A stretch of DNA of 41,253 nucleotides from an uncultured Opitutaceae bacterium (GCA_903887455.1 CAISPT010000186.1:1-41253); one strand, 5' to 3'. Shown: positions 16,115 to 26,964, numbered from the stretch's first letter. Numbers and translations are program-made. Notes: a model not told the origin generated them from the letters alone.

Positions 16115-16263
16115 GCTCAAAAAGTGTATGCCAAGGGTCAAATTGTCGATTCCCAAGGCCCTGGCTAAAGCGTATGCTGCGGCGCCCCCAGGAAAGGAAG
16201 CCCCAGTCAATTGTTGTATTACCGGAGCTTCCCTCCGACCCGTAACCCAGGACCCCGCCTGCC
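16115..16263. promoter_or_regulatory. Divergent control region between the AraC regulator and rhaA
   Basis: These 149 bases must hold promoters for both directions. CCAAGG occurs as a direct repeat at 16131-16136 and 16153-16158, exactly 22 bases (about two helical turns) apart, as is common for AraC-type half-sites. GTATGC is also repeated at 16126-16131 and 16172-16177. An inverted pair GGAAGC (16196-16201) / GCTTCC (16227-16232) flanks an AT-rich segment nearer rhaA. No clear sigma70 boxes were found. The operator role is inferred from spacing and context. Confidence 0.4.
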
Positions 16264-17538
16264 ATGCCGACCCGAAAGAACCTCCGCGCCGCCTACCGCC
16301 TCGCCCGTGCCTCCTACCGCGACGTCGGGGTCGACACTGAGACGGCCATAGAGAAGGCACTGTCAGTTCCACTCTCCCTGCATTGCTGGCAGGCCGACGA
16401 CGTCCGCGGATTGGAGAGCCGGACCGGGGCCGTAGACTCGGGCGGTATCATGGCCACGGGCGGCTATCCCGGCCGGGCGCGAAACGGCGATGAGATGCGC
16501 GCGGACCTCGACCTCGTGCTCTCGCTGCTTCCCGGACGTCAGCGCCTCAACCTCCATGCGTTCTACGCCGAGACGGGGGGGGCAGCCGTGGACCGCGACG
16601 CAATAGAGCCTGAGCACTTTGCCCGCTGGCTTTCGTGGGCAAAGTCCCGGCGGATCGGCTTGGACTTCAACCCCACGTATTTTGCGCACCCGCTGGCTGC
16701 TTCTGGCTTCACGCTCTCACACGCGGATCCTGCGGTCCGCAGGTTCTGGATCGCCCACGCCCGTGCCTGCCGCCGGATCGCACAGCATTTCGCGAGGGCC
16801 ACGGGCACGCCGAGCGTCATCAACCACTGGGTGCCGGACGGGTCAAAGGACAGCCCGGCCGACCGGTGGGCACCCCGTCGGCGCCTCGCGGAGTCCTACG
16901 ATGCCATCTTCCGCGACAGGGCGGTCGACCGGGAGCTTTGCGTCGACGCCGTGGAAGGGAAGCTCTTCGGCTTGGGAAGCGAGGACTACGTGGTGGGCTC
17001 GCAGGAGTTCTATTCTTCCTACGCGCTGAAGCACGGGCTGGTGCCTTGCCTGGACCTTGGCCACTACCATCCGACGGAGTCCGTCGCGGACAAGATTTCG
17101 GCCCTTATGCAGTTCCACAAGAGGGTACTTCTCCACACCAGCCGCCCCGTGCGTTGGGACAGCGATCACGTCGTCATCCTGGACGATGCTGTTCGCTCCC
17201 TCTTCCTTGAGATCGCCCGCGGTGACGCCTGGGACAGGGTCTTCGTGGCGCTCGACTTCTTCGACGCCTCGATCAACCGGATCGCGGCATACGTGATTGG
17301 GGCCCGGGCGACGCGCGAGGGGATTCTGCTTGGTCTCCTGGATCCTTCCGCCCGGCTCCGCGCGGCCGAGCTTGCAGGGCACGGCCACGAAAAACTTGCC
17401 CTCATGGAGCACGCAAAGGCGCTTCCCTGGGGCGCCGTCTGGGACGAGCTCTGCGACCGCGGGGGCGTCCCCGTCGGCGCCGATTGGCTTCGGGCCGTCG
17501 CCCGCCACGAGAGGGACGTCCTTTCCGCACGCGGATAG
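16264..17538 (+). CDS. rhaA: L-rhamnose isomerase
   Basis: A 424-residue protein from ATG, of usual length for RhaA. It converts L-rhamnose to L-rhamnulose in the cytoplasm. Family blocks are present in order: 'GGIMATGGYPGRARNGDEMR', 'LNLHAFYAE', 'GLDFNPTYFAHPLA', 'SVINHWVPDGSKD', 'GKLFGLGSEDYVVGSQEFY', 'LDLGHYHPTESVADKIS' and 'LHTSRPVRWDSDHVV', which supply the metal-binding Glu, Asp and His residues of the xylose-isomerase-like barrel. It is divergent from an AraC-type regulator and followed by rhaT after 118 bases. The next pathway enzymes, rhamnulokinase and rhamnulose-1-phosphate aldolase, are not in this window. Confidence 0.95.
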   Translation: MPTRKNLRAAYRLARASYRDVGVDTETAIEKALSVPLSLHCWQADDVRGLESRTGAVDSGGIMATGGYPGRARNGDEMRADLDLVLSLLPGRQRLNLHAFYAETGGAAVDRDAIEPEHFARWLSWAKSRRIGLDFNPTYFAHPLAASGFTLSHADPAVRRFWIAHARACRRIAQHFARATGTPSVINHWVPDGSKDSPADRWAPRRRLAESYDAIFRDRAVDRELCVDAVEGKLFGLGSEDYVVGSQEFYSSYALKHGLVPCLDLGHYHPTESVADKISALMQFHKRVLLHTSRPVRWDSDHVVILDDAVRSLFLEIARGDAWDRVFVALDFFDASINRIAAYVIGARATREGILLGLLDPSARLRAAELAGHGHEKLALMEHAKALPWGAVWDELCDRGGVPVGADWLRAVARHERDVLSARG

Positions 17539-17656
17539 TCCTCCGCGCACAGCGTTGCCACGCACCGGAGAATTCCTCATCACCCTTCCGCGCCCCGGCC
17601 AAGGCGCAGCGACTTCCCACGCCCGCTAGCAGTCAACAACCCCAGCGCCTCACCCC

Positions 17657-18793
17657 ATGATCCCCAATCCGTTTCTCGGCGTCGTCTTCCATTGGCTAGG
17701 GGGGCTCGCCTCGGGTTCCTTCTACGTACCCTACAAGGGCGTCCGCAAGTGGTCCTGGGAAACCTACTGGCTGGTCGGCGGATTCTTCTCTTGGATCATC
17801 TGCCCGTGGACGCTCGCCTTCGTCCTCACGAAGGACCTGCCGGGCGTTCTCCACCAGCAGTCCGCGAGCACGCTCTGGTGGACCTACTTCTTCGGTGCCC
17901 TCTGGGGGTTCGGTGGTCTGACCTTCGGCCTGACCATGCGCTACCTCGGCATGTCCCTCGGCATGGGCGTCGCGCTCGGATACTGCGCGGCCTTCGGGAC
18001 CCTGCTGCCCCCGGTATTCAAGTCCTTCATCGCCTCGATCCCGGTGCCGGAGACGCTCGGACAGATCGCGTCAAGCCTGCCGGGACAAATCACGCTGGCG
18101 GGAGTGGGGGTGTGCCTGCTGGGGATAGGGATCGCCGCCATCGCGGGGCTCACCAAGGAGCGCGAGATGCCGGTCGAGGAGAAGAAGAAGGCGATCGCCG
18201 AGTTCAACTTCAGGAAGGGCGTGCTGGTCGCGACCTTCTCCGGAATCATGAGCGCGTGCTTCGCCTTCGCACTCACGGCGGGCAACCCCATCGGGGCGGC
18301 CAGCCTGGCGGCCGGCACAACGACCATCTGGACGGGCCTGCCGAAGCTTGTCGTTGTTCTCCTTGGAGGATTCACGACCAACTTCGTGTGGTGCGCCATC
18401 CTCAACCTTAGGAACCGCACGGGCTACCAGTACCTTGCCGCACGGATCCGCCCGGAACACCAGCCTGAGGGCGCGCCTGCCGGAGCAGACCTCTCCGTGC
18501 CCGTCCTAAGGAACTACCTGTTCTCGGCCCTTGCGGGCACCACCTGGTACTTCCAGTTCTTCTTCTACACGATGGGCGAGACCCAGATGGGCAAGTTCGC
18601 CTTTGCCTCGTGGACCCTGCACATGGCGAGCATCATCATCTTCTCGACCATGTGGGGATGGATCTTCCACGAGTGGAAGGGTTCAAGCAGGAAGGCGCAC
18701 CTGTTGATCACCGGCGGGATCGCCACGCTCATCCTATCCACGGTGGTCATTGGCTTTGGCACCTACCTGAAGGCGGGCGCCGCGGGTCACTGA
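17657..18793 (+). CDS. rhaT: L-rhamnose/H+ symporter
   Basis: A 378-residue inner-membrane protein with about ten transmembrane segments, the usual RhaT size. Diagnostic stretches include 'GGLASGSFYVPYKGVRKWSWETYWLVGG', 'WGFGGLTFGLTMRYLGMSLGMGVALGYCAAFGTLLPP', 'FRKGVLVATFSGIMSACFAFAL' and 'ALAGTTWYFQFFFYTMGETQMG'. It imports L-rhamnose together with a proton. Together with rhaA it forms a rhamnose uptake-and-isomerisation pair, probably under the divergent AraC-type regulator. The 118-base gap from rhaA has no strong terminator, so co-transcription is likely. Confidence 0.93.
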   Translation: MIPNPFLGVVFHWLGGLASGSFYVPYKGVRKWSWETYWLVGGFFSWIICPWTLAFVLTKDLPGVLHQQSASTLWWTYFFGALWGFGGLTFGLTMRYLGMSLGMGVALGYCAAFGTLLPPVFKSFIASIPVPETLGQIASSLPGQITLAGVGVCLLGIGIAAIAGLTKEREMPVEEKKKAIAEFNFRKGVLVATFSGIMSACFAFALTAGNPIGAASLAAGTTTIWTGLPKLVVVLLGGFTTNFVWCAILNLRNRTGYQYLAARIRPEHQPEGAPAGADLSVPVLRNYLFSALAGTTWYFQFFFYTMGETQMGKFAFASWTLHMASIIIFSTMWGWIFHEWKGSSRKAHLLITGGIATLILSTVVIGFGTYLKAGAAGH

Positions 18794-18845
18794 CCCGGGT
18801 TTTTGAGTCGCCCGGCGGGACCGGCGGCTCTAGTTTTGGAGCGCG

Positions 18846-19262
18846 ATGCCGACCGGTGCCCAGAACGTTCCGAAGGCCCTTGTGCTCTACATCATCTGGT
18901 TTGCCCTCACCGCGGGCCTCTTCGTGTACCAGTTCGTTTTGGGCGGCGGCTTCCTGACTGGGGCGAACGCCTTGCCACAGGGATATGGGTTCCCTATCCC
19001 GCTGATCGGCGTCGAGGTCGCAGCCGCCGCGGTTGTCCGGTGGGCCGTCATCCCGCGCCTGAAGGGTCCCTCACGCATCCTGGTCGCCCTCGTGATCGGC
19101 ATGGCCCTTTCGGAATCCGCCGAGCTATTTGGGATCTTCCTCATCCCTCGGGGAATGCCCCAGACGAAGATGGCGGTCTTCTACCTGGCCGTCGTAAGTG
19201 CGTTCCAGTTCCTGCCCACTTACGTCCTGTCGGACGACCCGCCGAGACTCGACCCCGGATGA
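18846..19262 (+). CDS. Small four-TM hypothetical membrane protein
   Basis: A 138-residue protein from ATG with about four hydrophobic segments: 'LVLYIIWFALTAGLFVYQFVL', 'IPLIGVEVAAAAVVRWAVI', 'RILVALVIGMALSESAELFGIFLI' and 'MAVFYLAVVSAFQFLPTYV'. I do not recognise a functional family; the acidic 'SESAE' inside the third segment is notable. It lies 52 bases after rhaT, and its stop overlaps the start of the next membrane protein by four bases (ATGA), so these two genes are translationally coupled. Confidence 0.7.
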   Translation: MPTGAQNVPKALVLYIIWFALTAGLFVYQFVLGGGFLTGANALPQGYGFPIPLIGVEVAAAAVVRWAVIPRLKGPSRILVALVIGMALSESAELFGIFLIPRGMPQTKMAVFYLAVVSAFQFLPTYVLSDDPPRLDPG

Positions 19263-19528
19263 GTGCCGACGATACCAGCCAACGTCCGCCCGGTGAACGG
19301 GATATCCTCGAGGGAACCTGGTGGTTCCCCGCGCGCCGGTTCCTCCCGGGCTGGGGTCTGCCGGTGCGGTGGCAGGGATGGGTGCTCCTTGCCGCCTACT
19401 TCGCTTTGCTGCTGGGTCCGGGTGCGCTTCTTCACGGACGACACGCGGTCCCCTTCGTGGGCTATGCGCTCGCCCTGACCGTGATCTTTGGTCTGGTGGT
19501 CGCCAAGAAGGGCGAGCCCCTACACTAG
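19259..19528 (+). CDS. Small two-TM hypothetical membrane protein
   Basis: An 89-residue protein whose ATG forms part of the ATGA overlap with the preceding gene. After a polar N-terminus it has 'GTWWFPARRFLPGWGLPVRWQ', which resembles an amphipathic membrane-surface segment. Two transmembrane helices follow ('GWVLLAAYFALLLGPGALL' and 'VPFVGYALALTVIFGLVVA'), then a short basic tail. I recognise no enzymatic motif. Coupling to the upstream four-TM protein suggests that they work together. Confidence 0.65.
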   Translation: MSADDTSQRPPGERDILEGTWWFPARRFLPGWGLPVRWQGWVLLAAYFALLLGPGALLHGRHAVPFVGYALALTVIFGLVVAKKGEPLH

Positions 19529-19536
19529 GAGCCCCG

Positions 19537-20103
19537 ATGATGATGGGAAAGGACAACAAAGGGACCCCGAGGATCGTTTTCCTGCACGGACCCGGGGCGG
19601 CTGGCAAGTTAACGATTGCGCGCGAGCTCTCCGAACTCACCGGGCTTCCGCTCTTCCACAACCACCTTACCGTGGACCTGCTCCTTTCCCTCTTTCCCTT
19701 CGGCTCTCCGGAATTCGTCCGCCATCGCGAGCGGATCTGGCTCGACGTGATGACGGACGCCGTGGCCTCGGGAACCTCGTTCATCTTCACCTTCAACCCG
19801 GAGCGGACGGTGGGCCCGGAGTTCCCGGCGGAACTCGCCAGGCGCTGCGCCGCGCTCGGCGGCCGCGTGTCGTTCGTCGCCGTCGAATGCGCCGAGGAGG
19901 AGATCGAGCGCAGGATCGAATCCGAGTCCCGCAAGGCGTTCCGGAAGCTGGCGTCGCTCAAGGATTATAGGCGCCTGAAGGCGGAGGGTGCGTTCGACTA
20001 CCCCCCGATTCCGTCGGAGCACAGCGTGGATTCGTCGGTGCTCGGTGTGGCGGACGCCGCCCGGTCGATCGCGTTTGCGCTCGGCCTCCCGGCATCCGCC
20101 TGA
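19537..20103 (+). CDS. P-loop AAA-type small-molecule kinase-like protein
   Basis: A 188-residue protein; the start is the first of three consecutive ATG codons at 19537. A Walker A loop is seen as 'FLHGPGAAGKLTIAREL' near residues 15-31, the GKLT form common in uncharacterised shikimate/gluconate-kinase-like NTPases. Then come 'LPLFHNHLTVDLLLSLF' and a strand ending 'GTSFIFTFNPE' where a kinase would have its Walker B region, and an Arg-rich lid-like segment 'RRIESESRKAFRKL'. It likely phosphorylates or binds a small molecule or nucleotide; the substrate is unknown. It lies 8 bases from each neighbour, so it is part of the same transcript. Confidence 0.75.
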   Translation: MMMGKDNKGTPRIVFLHGPGAAGKLTIARELSELTGLPLFHNHLTVDLLLSLFPFGSPEFVRHRERIWLDVMTDAVASGTSFIFTFNPERTVGPEFPAELARRCAALGGRVSFVAVECAEEEIERRIESESRKAFRKLASLKDYRRLKAEGAFDYPPIPSEHSVDSSVLGVADAARSIAFALGLPASA

Positions 20104-20111
20104 GCTCCCTC

Positions 20112-21152
20112 GTGACGCCCCCGCTAATCGAGACCCCGAGGCTCCACCTCGGGCTGCTGACTCCCGGCGACTCCCTCTTCATCTGCGACCTCCTGAACGA
20201 CCCTGGCTTCCTAAGGAACCTTGGGGACCGCGGGGTCAGGACCCCGGACGCGGCGAGGGGCTACCTGGAGGAGAAGCTCGTCTCGAGCTACGACCGGTTC
20301 GGCTTCGGCCTCTATCGGGTGGCGCTCGGGGGCACAGGCGAGCCCGTGGGCATTTGCGGCTTTGTGAAGCGCGACTATCTTGGGCACGCGGACATCGGCT
20401 TCGCGTTCCTGGAGCGGTACACAGGGAAGGGGTACGGTCGGGAATCTGCGTTCGCCGCCCTTTCCTATGGACGATGGAACCTCGGTTTCGGCCGGGTGCT
20501 CGGCATCACATCCCGCGAGAACGCGGCGTCGATCGCACTCCTTAAGAGGCTGGGTCTATCCCAAGCGGGTACGGTCGACGTACCGGGAATGGACGAACCC
20601 CGGCTGCTCTTCTCCGTCGGCTTTGCCCCGGTCGACACCCCAGAGGGGGCAGCCCCCGGCTTGCCGCCCGCCCCGGTAGGATACGAGCTGAAGATGCCCC
20701 GCCAGTCCGAGGCTGTGCGCCTCGAAGAGGTAGGCGCCGACGCATCGGGCCGGCCGGTGAGCCTCGCCCCGCCGGCTGCCGCGGCCTGGCGAAGCCTCTG
20801 CGCCGCAGCCCAAGCGGAAAGGGTAAGCCCGGTCCTAGTTTCCGGTTTCCGGGGATTCGACCGGCAGCGCGCGATAGTCTGCGCGAAGCTCGGTAACGGG
20901 CGCAGCTTGGTCGACGTCCTTTTTTCGAGCGCCTACCCGGGATTCAGCGAGCACCACACGGGCCGCGCTGTCGACGTAGGTGCCCCCGGATGCACCGACC
21001 TGACGGAGCGCTTCGAGACGACCAGGGAGTTCGAGTGGCTGGCTGCTAACGCGGCACGTTTCGGTTTCGTCCTCTCGTACCCCAGGGGCAACCCGCACGG
21101 GATCGCCTACGAGCCGTGGCACTGGTGCCACGGACGGGGCGGGGCGGCGTGA
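20112..21152 (+). CDS. Fusion of a GNAT acetyltransferase and a VanY-type D-Ala-D-Ala carboxypeptidase
   Basis: A 346-residue protein from GTG. Residues 1-175 are a RimJ/RimL-type GNAT domain: 'IETPRLHLGLLTPGD', 'DIGFAFLERYTGKGYGRESAFA' (acetyl-CoA loop) and 'ITSRENAASIALLKRLGL'. After an Ala/Pro-rich linker (about 180-195), residues 200-346 match the VanY/DUF2172-type metallopeptidase fold: 'VLVSGFRGFDRQ', 'SEHHTGRAVDVG' with zinc ligands His281 and Asp288, and 'EPWHWCH' with Glu334 and His337. Such peptidases trim D-Ala-D-Ala stems of peptidoglycan. No signal peptide is present, so the peptidase half would be cytoplasmic unless it is exported otherwise. The two domains are in one uninterrupted frame. 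The stops of this gene and the convergent membrane-protein gene are 7 bases apart. Confidence 0.85.
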   Translation: MTPPLIETPRLHLGLLTPGDSLFICDLLNDPGFLRNLGDRGVRTPDAARGYLEEKLVSSYDRFGFGLYRVALGGTGEPVGICGFVKRDYLGHADIGFAFLERYTGKGYGRESAFAALSYGRWNLGFGRVLGITSRENAASIALLKRLGLSQAGTVDVPGMDEPRLLFSVGFAPVDTPEGAAPGLPPAPVGYELKMPRQSEAVRLEEVGADASGRPVSLAPPAAAAWRSLCAAAQAERVSPVLVSGFRGFDRQRAIVCAKLGNGRSLVDVLFSSAYPGFSEHHTGRAVDVGAPGCTDLTERFETTREFEWLAANAARFGFVLSYPRGNPHGIAYEPWHWCHGRGGAA

Positions 21153-21159
21153 GCCCGCC

Positions 21160-23190
21160 CTAGGGTCCCTCCAGTTCGAACTCAAGCGAGTGCAGGCAGA
21201 TGCCCAGCAGTCTCCTGTCGGTCTCCAGCGCGTTCGGCTGGGCCGCAAGCCTCGCGCAGTCGGGAAGTTCCATCGCCACCTCGACCACGCCGCGGGGCGT
21301 CCCCGCGTTCCACGAATCCTTCGGCACGGAGACGGAGTATTGCGACGGCTTCGTCACGCGAATCTCGGGAAGGGCGCTCCGGTTTACGAGGATGCGAACC
21401 CGCTGCGACTCGCCCCTTTCGAGCGGCAGGGCGCTTGCGCGAAACTTCAGCCTGACGCTGGAGCGTGCCGGCTCGGACCACAGGCGGAAGAAGACGACCC
21501 GTGACTCGGTCCATGTGAATCCGTTCTCGGGCTTGCTGAGCCCGAAGGACTCGACCGGGTGCTGAAGGTCGAAGGAGAACGGGAACCGGCTGGGGGCTCC
21601 TCGCGGAAACTCGTCCCTGAGGGTGTCGGCAAGCTGCGCGCGGACCCCCTGGCCCCGGGTCGGCCTCCACCAGTCGAAGGGCCCCAGCGAAAGCACCTGG
21701 TCGAGGGAATCGATCACGTGATCGCGGCCGAAGAGCACTCTCCAGTCCCCGAAGTCCGATTCGGGGACGAAGCTGCGTATACCCATCCGGTTGAGGGCGG
21801 CCGCGACGGTCGCTGCCTGGTCCCAGTCGTCGTGGGAGAAGACCAGGAGTTTCGCGTTTCGCGGGTGCGCCTCCTGTGACAGCGCCCGGGGGACCTTTTC
21901 GGCCGCTTCCCTTCCGACCTCGTCCCCTTCCATGTAGTCCGGCAATTTCCCGAACCGCAACGCCGTCGCTGCCATGGCGGCAGCGAGGACGGCCACGGCC
22001 GCCTTGAATGTGCGGCCCGACGACTCCTCCGCCACCGTCATTCCTGCGATCACCCAGATCGCCATCATCAGGCCGAAGATGAACAGGCTATTGAAGAAGG
22101 TGACACCCCCGTCCTGCCTGCGGGCCCACACGACGCAGAGGATGAGGGCCGCCACGCCGACGACGGCCAGGCACCTCTGAAACACCGCTGAACGGGAGTG
22201 GCTCGACCTTCTCCGCCACAGCGTGATCCCGCAGAACCCGGCTCCGGCGGCCGAGACGAGCCCGCCGAGTCCATAAACCCGCAGGAACTCCCAGCGTCCC
22301 GCAGCGGCGCCCGGTCCGAACCAGGCGTTCTGCGTCGTGCAGTAACAAAGGTAGGACGCCGTGTCGGCGACGGAGGTCGGCCAGTCCGGACGGAGCGGGT
22401 CTGACTTGCTCTGCTTCACATGCAGCCAGATGTCGAAGAGGTTGCTCTCCCGTCCCAGTCTGGCGTCCAGAATCCACGGCAGCACCGTCAGGCCTGCAAC
22501 TAGGCCCACGCCTAGGCACACGCGGGCCGATGGAATCGGGACGGCCTCCCCCGAAAGCCTGCGGACAGCCAGCATCAGGGCCACGAGGGGGAGCAAGGCC
22601 CCGACGAACAAGAGCTGGGCGACATGGCCGTGAAGCAGAAACGCCGCGCTGAGCGCCAGCCACAACGCGTTGCCGGTCCTTCCCGAGCCGACGCTGGCAG
22701 CCGCCACGGTAAAGAGGGCGAAAGGCATTATGAGCACGAGGGGAGGCCAAACCTGAACGAAGGCGCCCGGGACGAACGCAAAATGCACGAGCGCCGCGGC
22801 TGTGAGAAGCACGACAAGGCGCCGGGGCCGCTCCGAGTGCGAGGCGGCGATCCCGATCGCGAGGGCGAGAAATGCAGCCTGGAGAAGGATTCCGGTCAGC
22901 AGGTGGGCGTTGTGCCTGGGCTTCACCAGGCCGAGGCCGTCCTCCAGGACCGCCTCGCCGGCCGCGTAGACATAGACGAACGCGGGACCGGGGTGGCGGA
23001 AATCGAAACGCGAGTAGTTTCCGTAGATCTCCGCCCCGTGCTTGGCCCTGTCGATGGATAAGGCATTGGCCGCGTCGTCCGCCTGCTCGTAGCGCGGCGT
23101 CCGCAGCACGTCACGGTCCCCCCAGAGGACGACCGAAACAAGAACCAGCCACGATAGGACCGCGGTCTTTGGGAATGGGTTTGGAGACAT
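21160..23190 (-). CDS. Polytopic GT-C-like membrane protein
   Basis: A 676-residue protein taken from ATG at 23190; an upstream in-frame TTG at 23259 would add a polar 23-residue stretch. About ten to eleven transmembrane helices occupy residues 10-410, and a soluble domain of about 250 residues ends the protein. The first periplasmic loop has 'YGNYSRFDFRHPGPAFVYVYA', close to the 'SR...HPGP' loop I associate with GT-C-type polyprenyl-sugar glycosyltransferases. The C-terminal part is beta-rich, with a 'WTESRVVFFRLWSEPARSSVRLKFRAS' type sandwich. It probably transfers a sugar from a lipid carrier in the periplasm; donor and acceptor are unknown. It is convergent with the GNAT-VanY gene. Confidence 0.7.
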   Translation of the reverse strand: MSPNPFPKTAVLSWLVLVSVVLWGDRDVLRTPRYEQADDAANALSIDRAKHGAEIYGNYSRFDFRHPGPAFVYVYAAGEAVLEDGLGLVKPRHNAHLLTGILLQAAFLALAIGIAASHSERPRRLVVLLTAAALVHFAFVPGAFVQVWPPLVLIMPFALFTVAAASVGSGRTGNALWLALSAAFLLHGHVAQLLFVGALLPLVALMLAVRRLSGEAVPIPSARVCLGVGLVAGLTVLPWILDARLGRESNLFDIWLHVKQSKSDPLRPDWPTSVADTASYLCYCTTQNAWFGPGAAAGRWEFLRVYGLGGLVSAAGAGFCGITLWRRRSSHSRSAVFQRCLAVVGVAALILCVVWARRQDGGVTFFNSLFIFGLMMAIWVIAGMTVAEESSGRTFKAAVAVLAAAMAATALRFGKLPDYMEGDEVGREAAEKVPRALSQEAHPRNAKLLVFSHDDWDQAATVAAALNRMGIRSFVPESDFGDWRVLFGRDHVIDSLDQVLSLGPFDWWRPTRGQGVRAQLADTLRDEFPRGAPSRFPFSFDLQHPVESFGLSKPENGFTWTESRVVFFRLWSEPARSSVRLKFRASALPLERGESQRVRILVNRSALPEIRVTKPSQYSVSVPKDSWNAGTPRGVVEVAMELPDCARLAAQPNALETDRRLLGICLHSLEFELEGP

Positions 23191-23393
23191 CCTGGAGCGA
23201 GGGAAGGGCGCCCGGCGCCCCTGAGCTCCTGCTTCTACGGAGCTTTGCGCATAACTCAATTCCCTGTGCTCGGATTGTTACTTGCGACCGCCCGGGCGTG
23301 GTGGCGCCGGATGCCATGGTTTGAGCCCCGCACTATCGCTTTGCCGCGGTCCGGCGAACCTGCCACACACTCCCAGCGAGCTCCCCCGAACCC

Positions 23394-23741
23394 ATGTACG
23401 AAAAAGTCGGCGACAAACTCATCCCCTGGCCCCGGTTCGCAAGACGCATGGCGCTATCCCTTGCGCTCACCCTCGGCATCGTGCTACTCGCGCTCGCCGC
23501 AGGCACCGTCGGCTACCACGCGATCGCCGGCCTGGCGTGGGTCGACGCCCTCCTGAACGCGGCGATGATACTGACGGGAATGGGCCCGGTCGACCCCATG
23601 CGCAACGACGCCTCGAAGCTCTTCGCGACGGCGTACGCGCTCTTCAGCGGGGTCGTCTTCCTCTCGGCCGTGGGCATCGTTCTTGCCCCCGTGTTCCACA
23701 GGGTAGTCCATGCCTTCCACATCGACGACGAGGACCAGTAG
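23394..23741 (+). CDS. Small two-TM protein with pore-loop-like segment
   Basis: A 115-residue protein from ATG. Topology: a polar N-terminus, TM1 ('LALTLGIVLLALAAGTVGYHAIA'), a re-entrant-like segment 'WVDALLNAAMILTGMGPVDP', and TM2 ('ATAYALFSGVVFLSAVGIVLAPVF'), then a His/Asp-rich tail. The TM-pore-TM layout and 'LTGMGP' recall the selectivity-filter region of two-TM potassium channels (TxGYG), though the filter is not canonical. I have seen similar small proteins annotated as hypothetical in many bacteria. The ion-channel role is inference. The cupin gene starts 13 bases after its stop. Confidence 0.7.
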   Translation: MYEKVGDKLIPWPRFARRMALSLALTLGIVLLALAAGTVGYHAIAGLAWVDALLNAAMILTGMGPVDPMRNDASKLFATAYALFSGVVFLSAVGIVLAPVFHRVVHAFHIDDEDQ

Positions 23742-23754
23742 CCCTCCATCACCC

Positions 23755-24234
23755 ATGAAGAAGGTAAACACAAACACCATGCCTGAGGAGCAGTGGACGT
23801 CCCCCAAGGGGAAGTTCGCCTGCGCTGACAGGCTCATCTCGATCGCTCTCGGACGGGACGAGACGTCGACCGACCTGATGAAACGGCACCCCTTCGACGT
23901 CGAGATCTGCCGCGTTCCGGCGGGCAAGTCCATCTGCCCCTACCATTCGCACAGCGCACAGTGGGAGTTCTATCACGTGATCTCGGGCCGCGGCACCGTT
24001 CGCCACCGGGACGGCACCACCGTGGTCGAGGCCGGCGACGCCTTCATTTTCGAGCCGGGCAGCCCCCACCAGATGACGAGCGCCCCGGATTCAGACTTGG
24101 TCCTTTACGTTGTGGCGGACAATCCGATCGGTGAGTCCTGCCATTACCCGGACAGCAACAAGTGGCTCGTGCAGACCCCGGGCAAGGTGGTGCTTCGGCA
24201 CGCGCCCGCGGATTACATGGAGGGTGAGGAGTAG
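23755..24234 (+). CDS. Cupin-domain protein
   Basis: A 159-residue protein from ATG; a second ATG nine codons in is an alternative start. It has a single cupin beta-barrel: motif 1 'PYHSHSAQWEFYHVISGRGTV' (His, His and Glu ligands) and motif 2 'GDAFIFEPGSPHQM' (distal His). Such a metal site may bind a sugar, organic acid or amino-acid derivative. The C-terminal region 'CHYPDSNKWLVQTPG' is conserved in stand-alone cupins of unknown function. It closely follows the two-TM protein and precedes the histidine kinase by 132 bases. Confidence 0.85.
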   Translation: MKKVNTNTMPEEQWTSPKGKFACADRLISIALGRDETSTDLMKRHPFDVEICRVPAGKSICPYHSHSAQWEFYHVISGRGTVRHRDGTTVVEAGDAFIFEPGSPHQMTSAPDSDLVLYVVADNPIGESCHYPDSNKWLVQTPGKVVLRHAPADYMEGEE

Positions 24235-24366
24235 GCCGGGCGACCGGATTGACAGGGTGCGGCCTTGGGGATTCGCTCGGGGATCCGACGACTCTGGTGC
24301 GCGAGAACTGGCCAACCGGGCGGCCCCATAGGCGCACCGAGGCGACACCCCTCTCCCCATCCTCAC

Positions 24367-26823
<2,457 letters not shown>

Positions 26824-26839
26824 CGCCCGGCGAAATTGC

Positions 26840-26869
26840 TTGTCACCCCCTTTAACGGCTCCGTAATAG
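26840..26869 (+). promoter_or_regulatory. Candidate sigma70 promoter of tRNA-Phe
   Basis: TTGTCA (26840-26845, five of six matches to the -35 consensus) is followed after 18 bases by TAATAG (26864-26869, a weak -10 box). Transcription would begin about 10 bases upstream of the mature tRNA. The position supports it; the -10 match is poor. Confidence 0.35.
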
Positions 26870-26888
26870 CGCCCTTTCGTCTTTAGAC

Positions 26889-26964
<76 letters not shown>

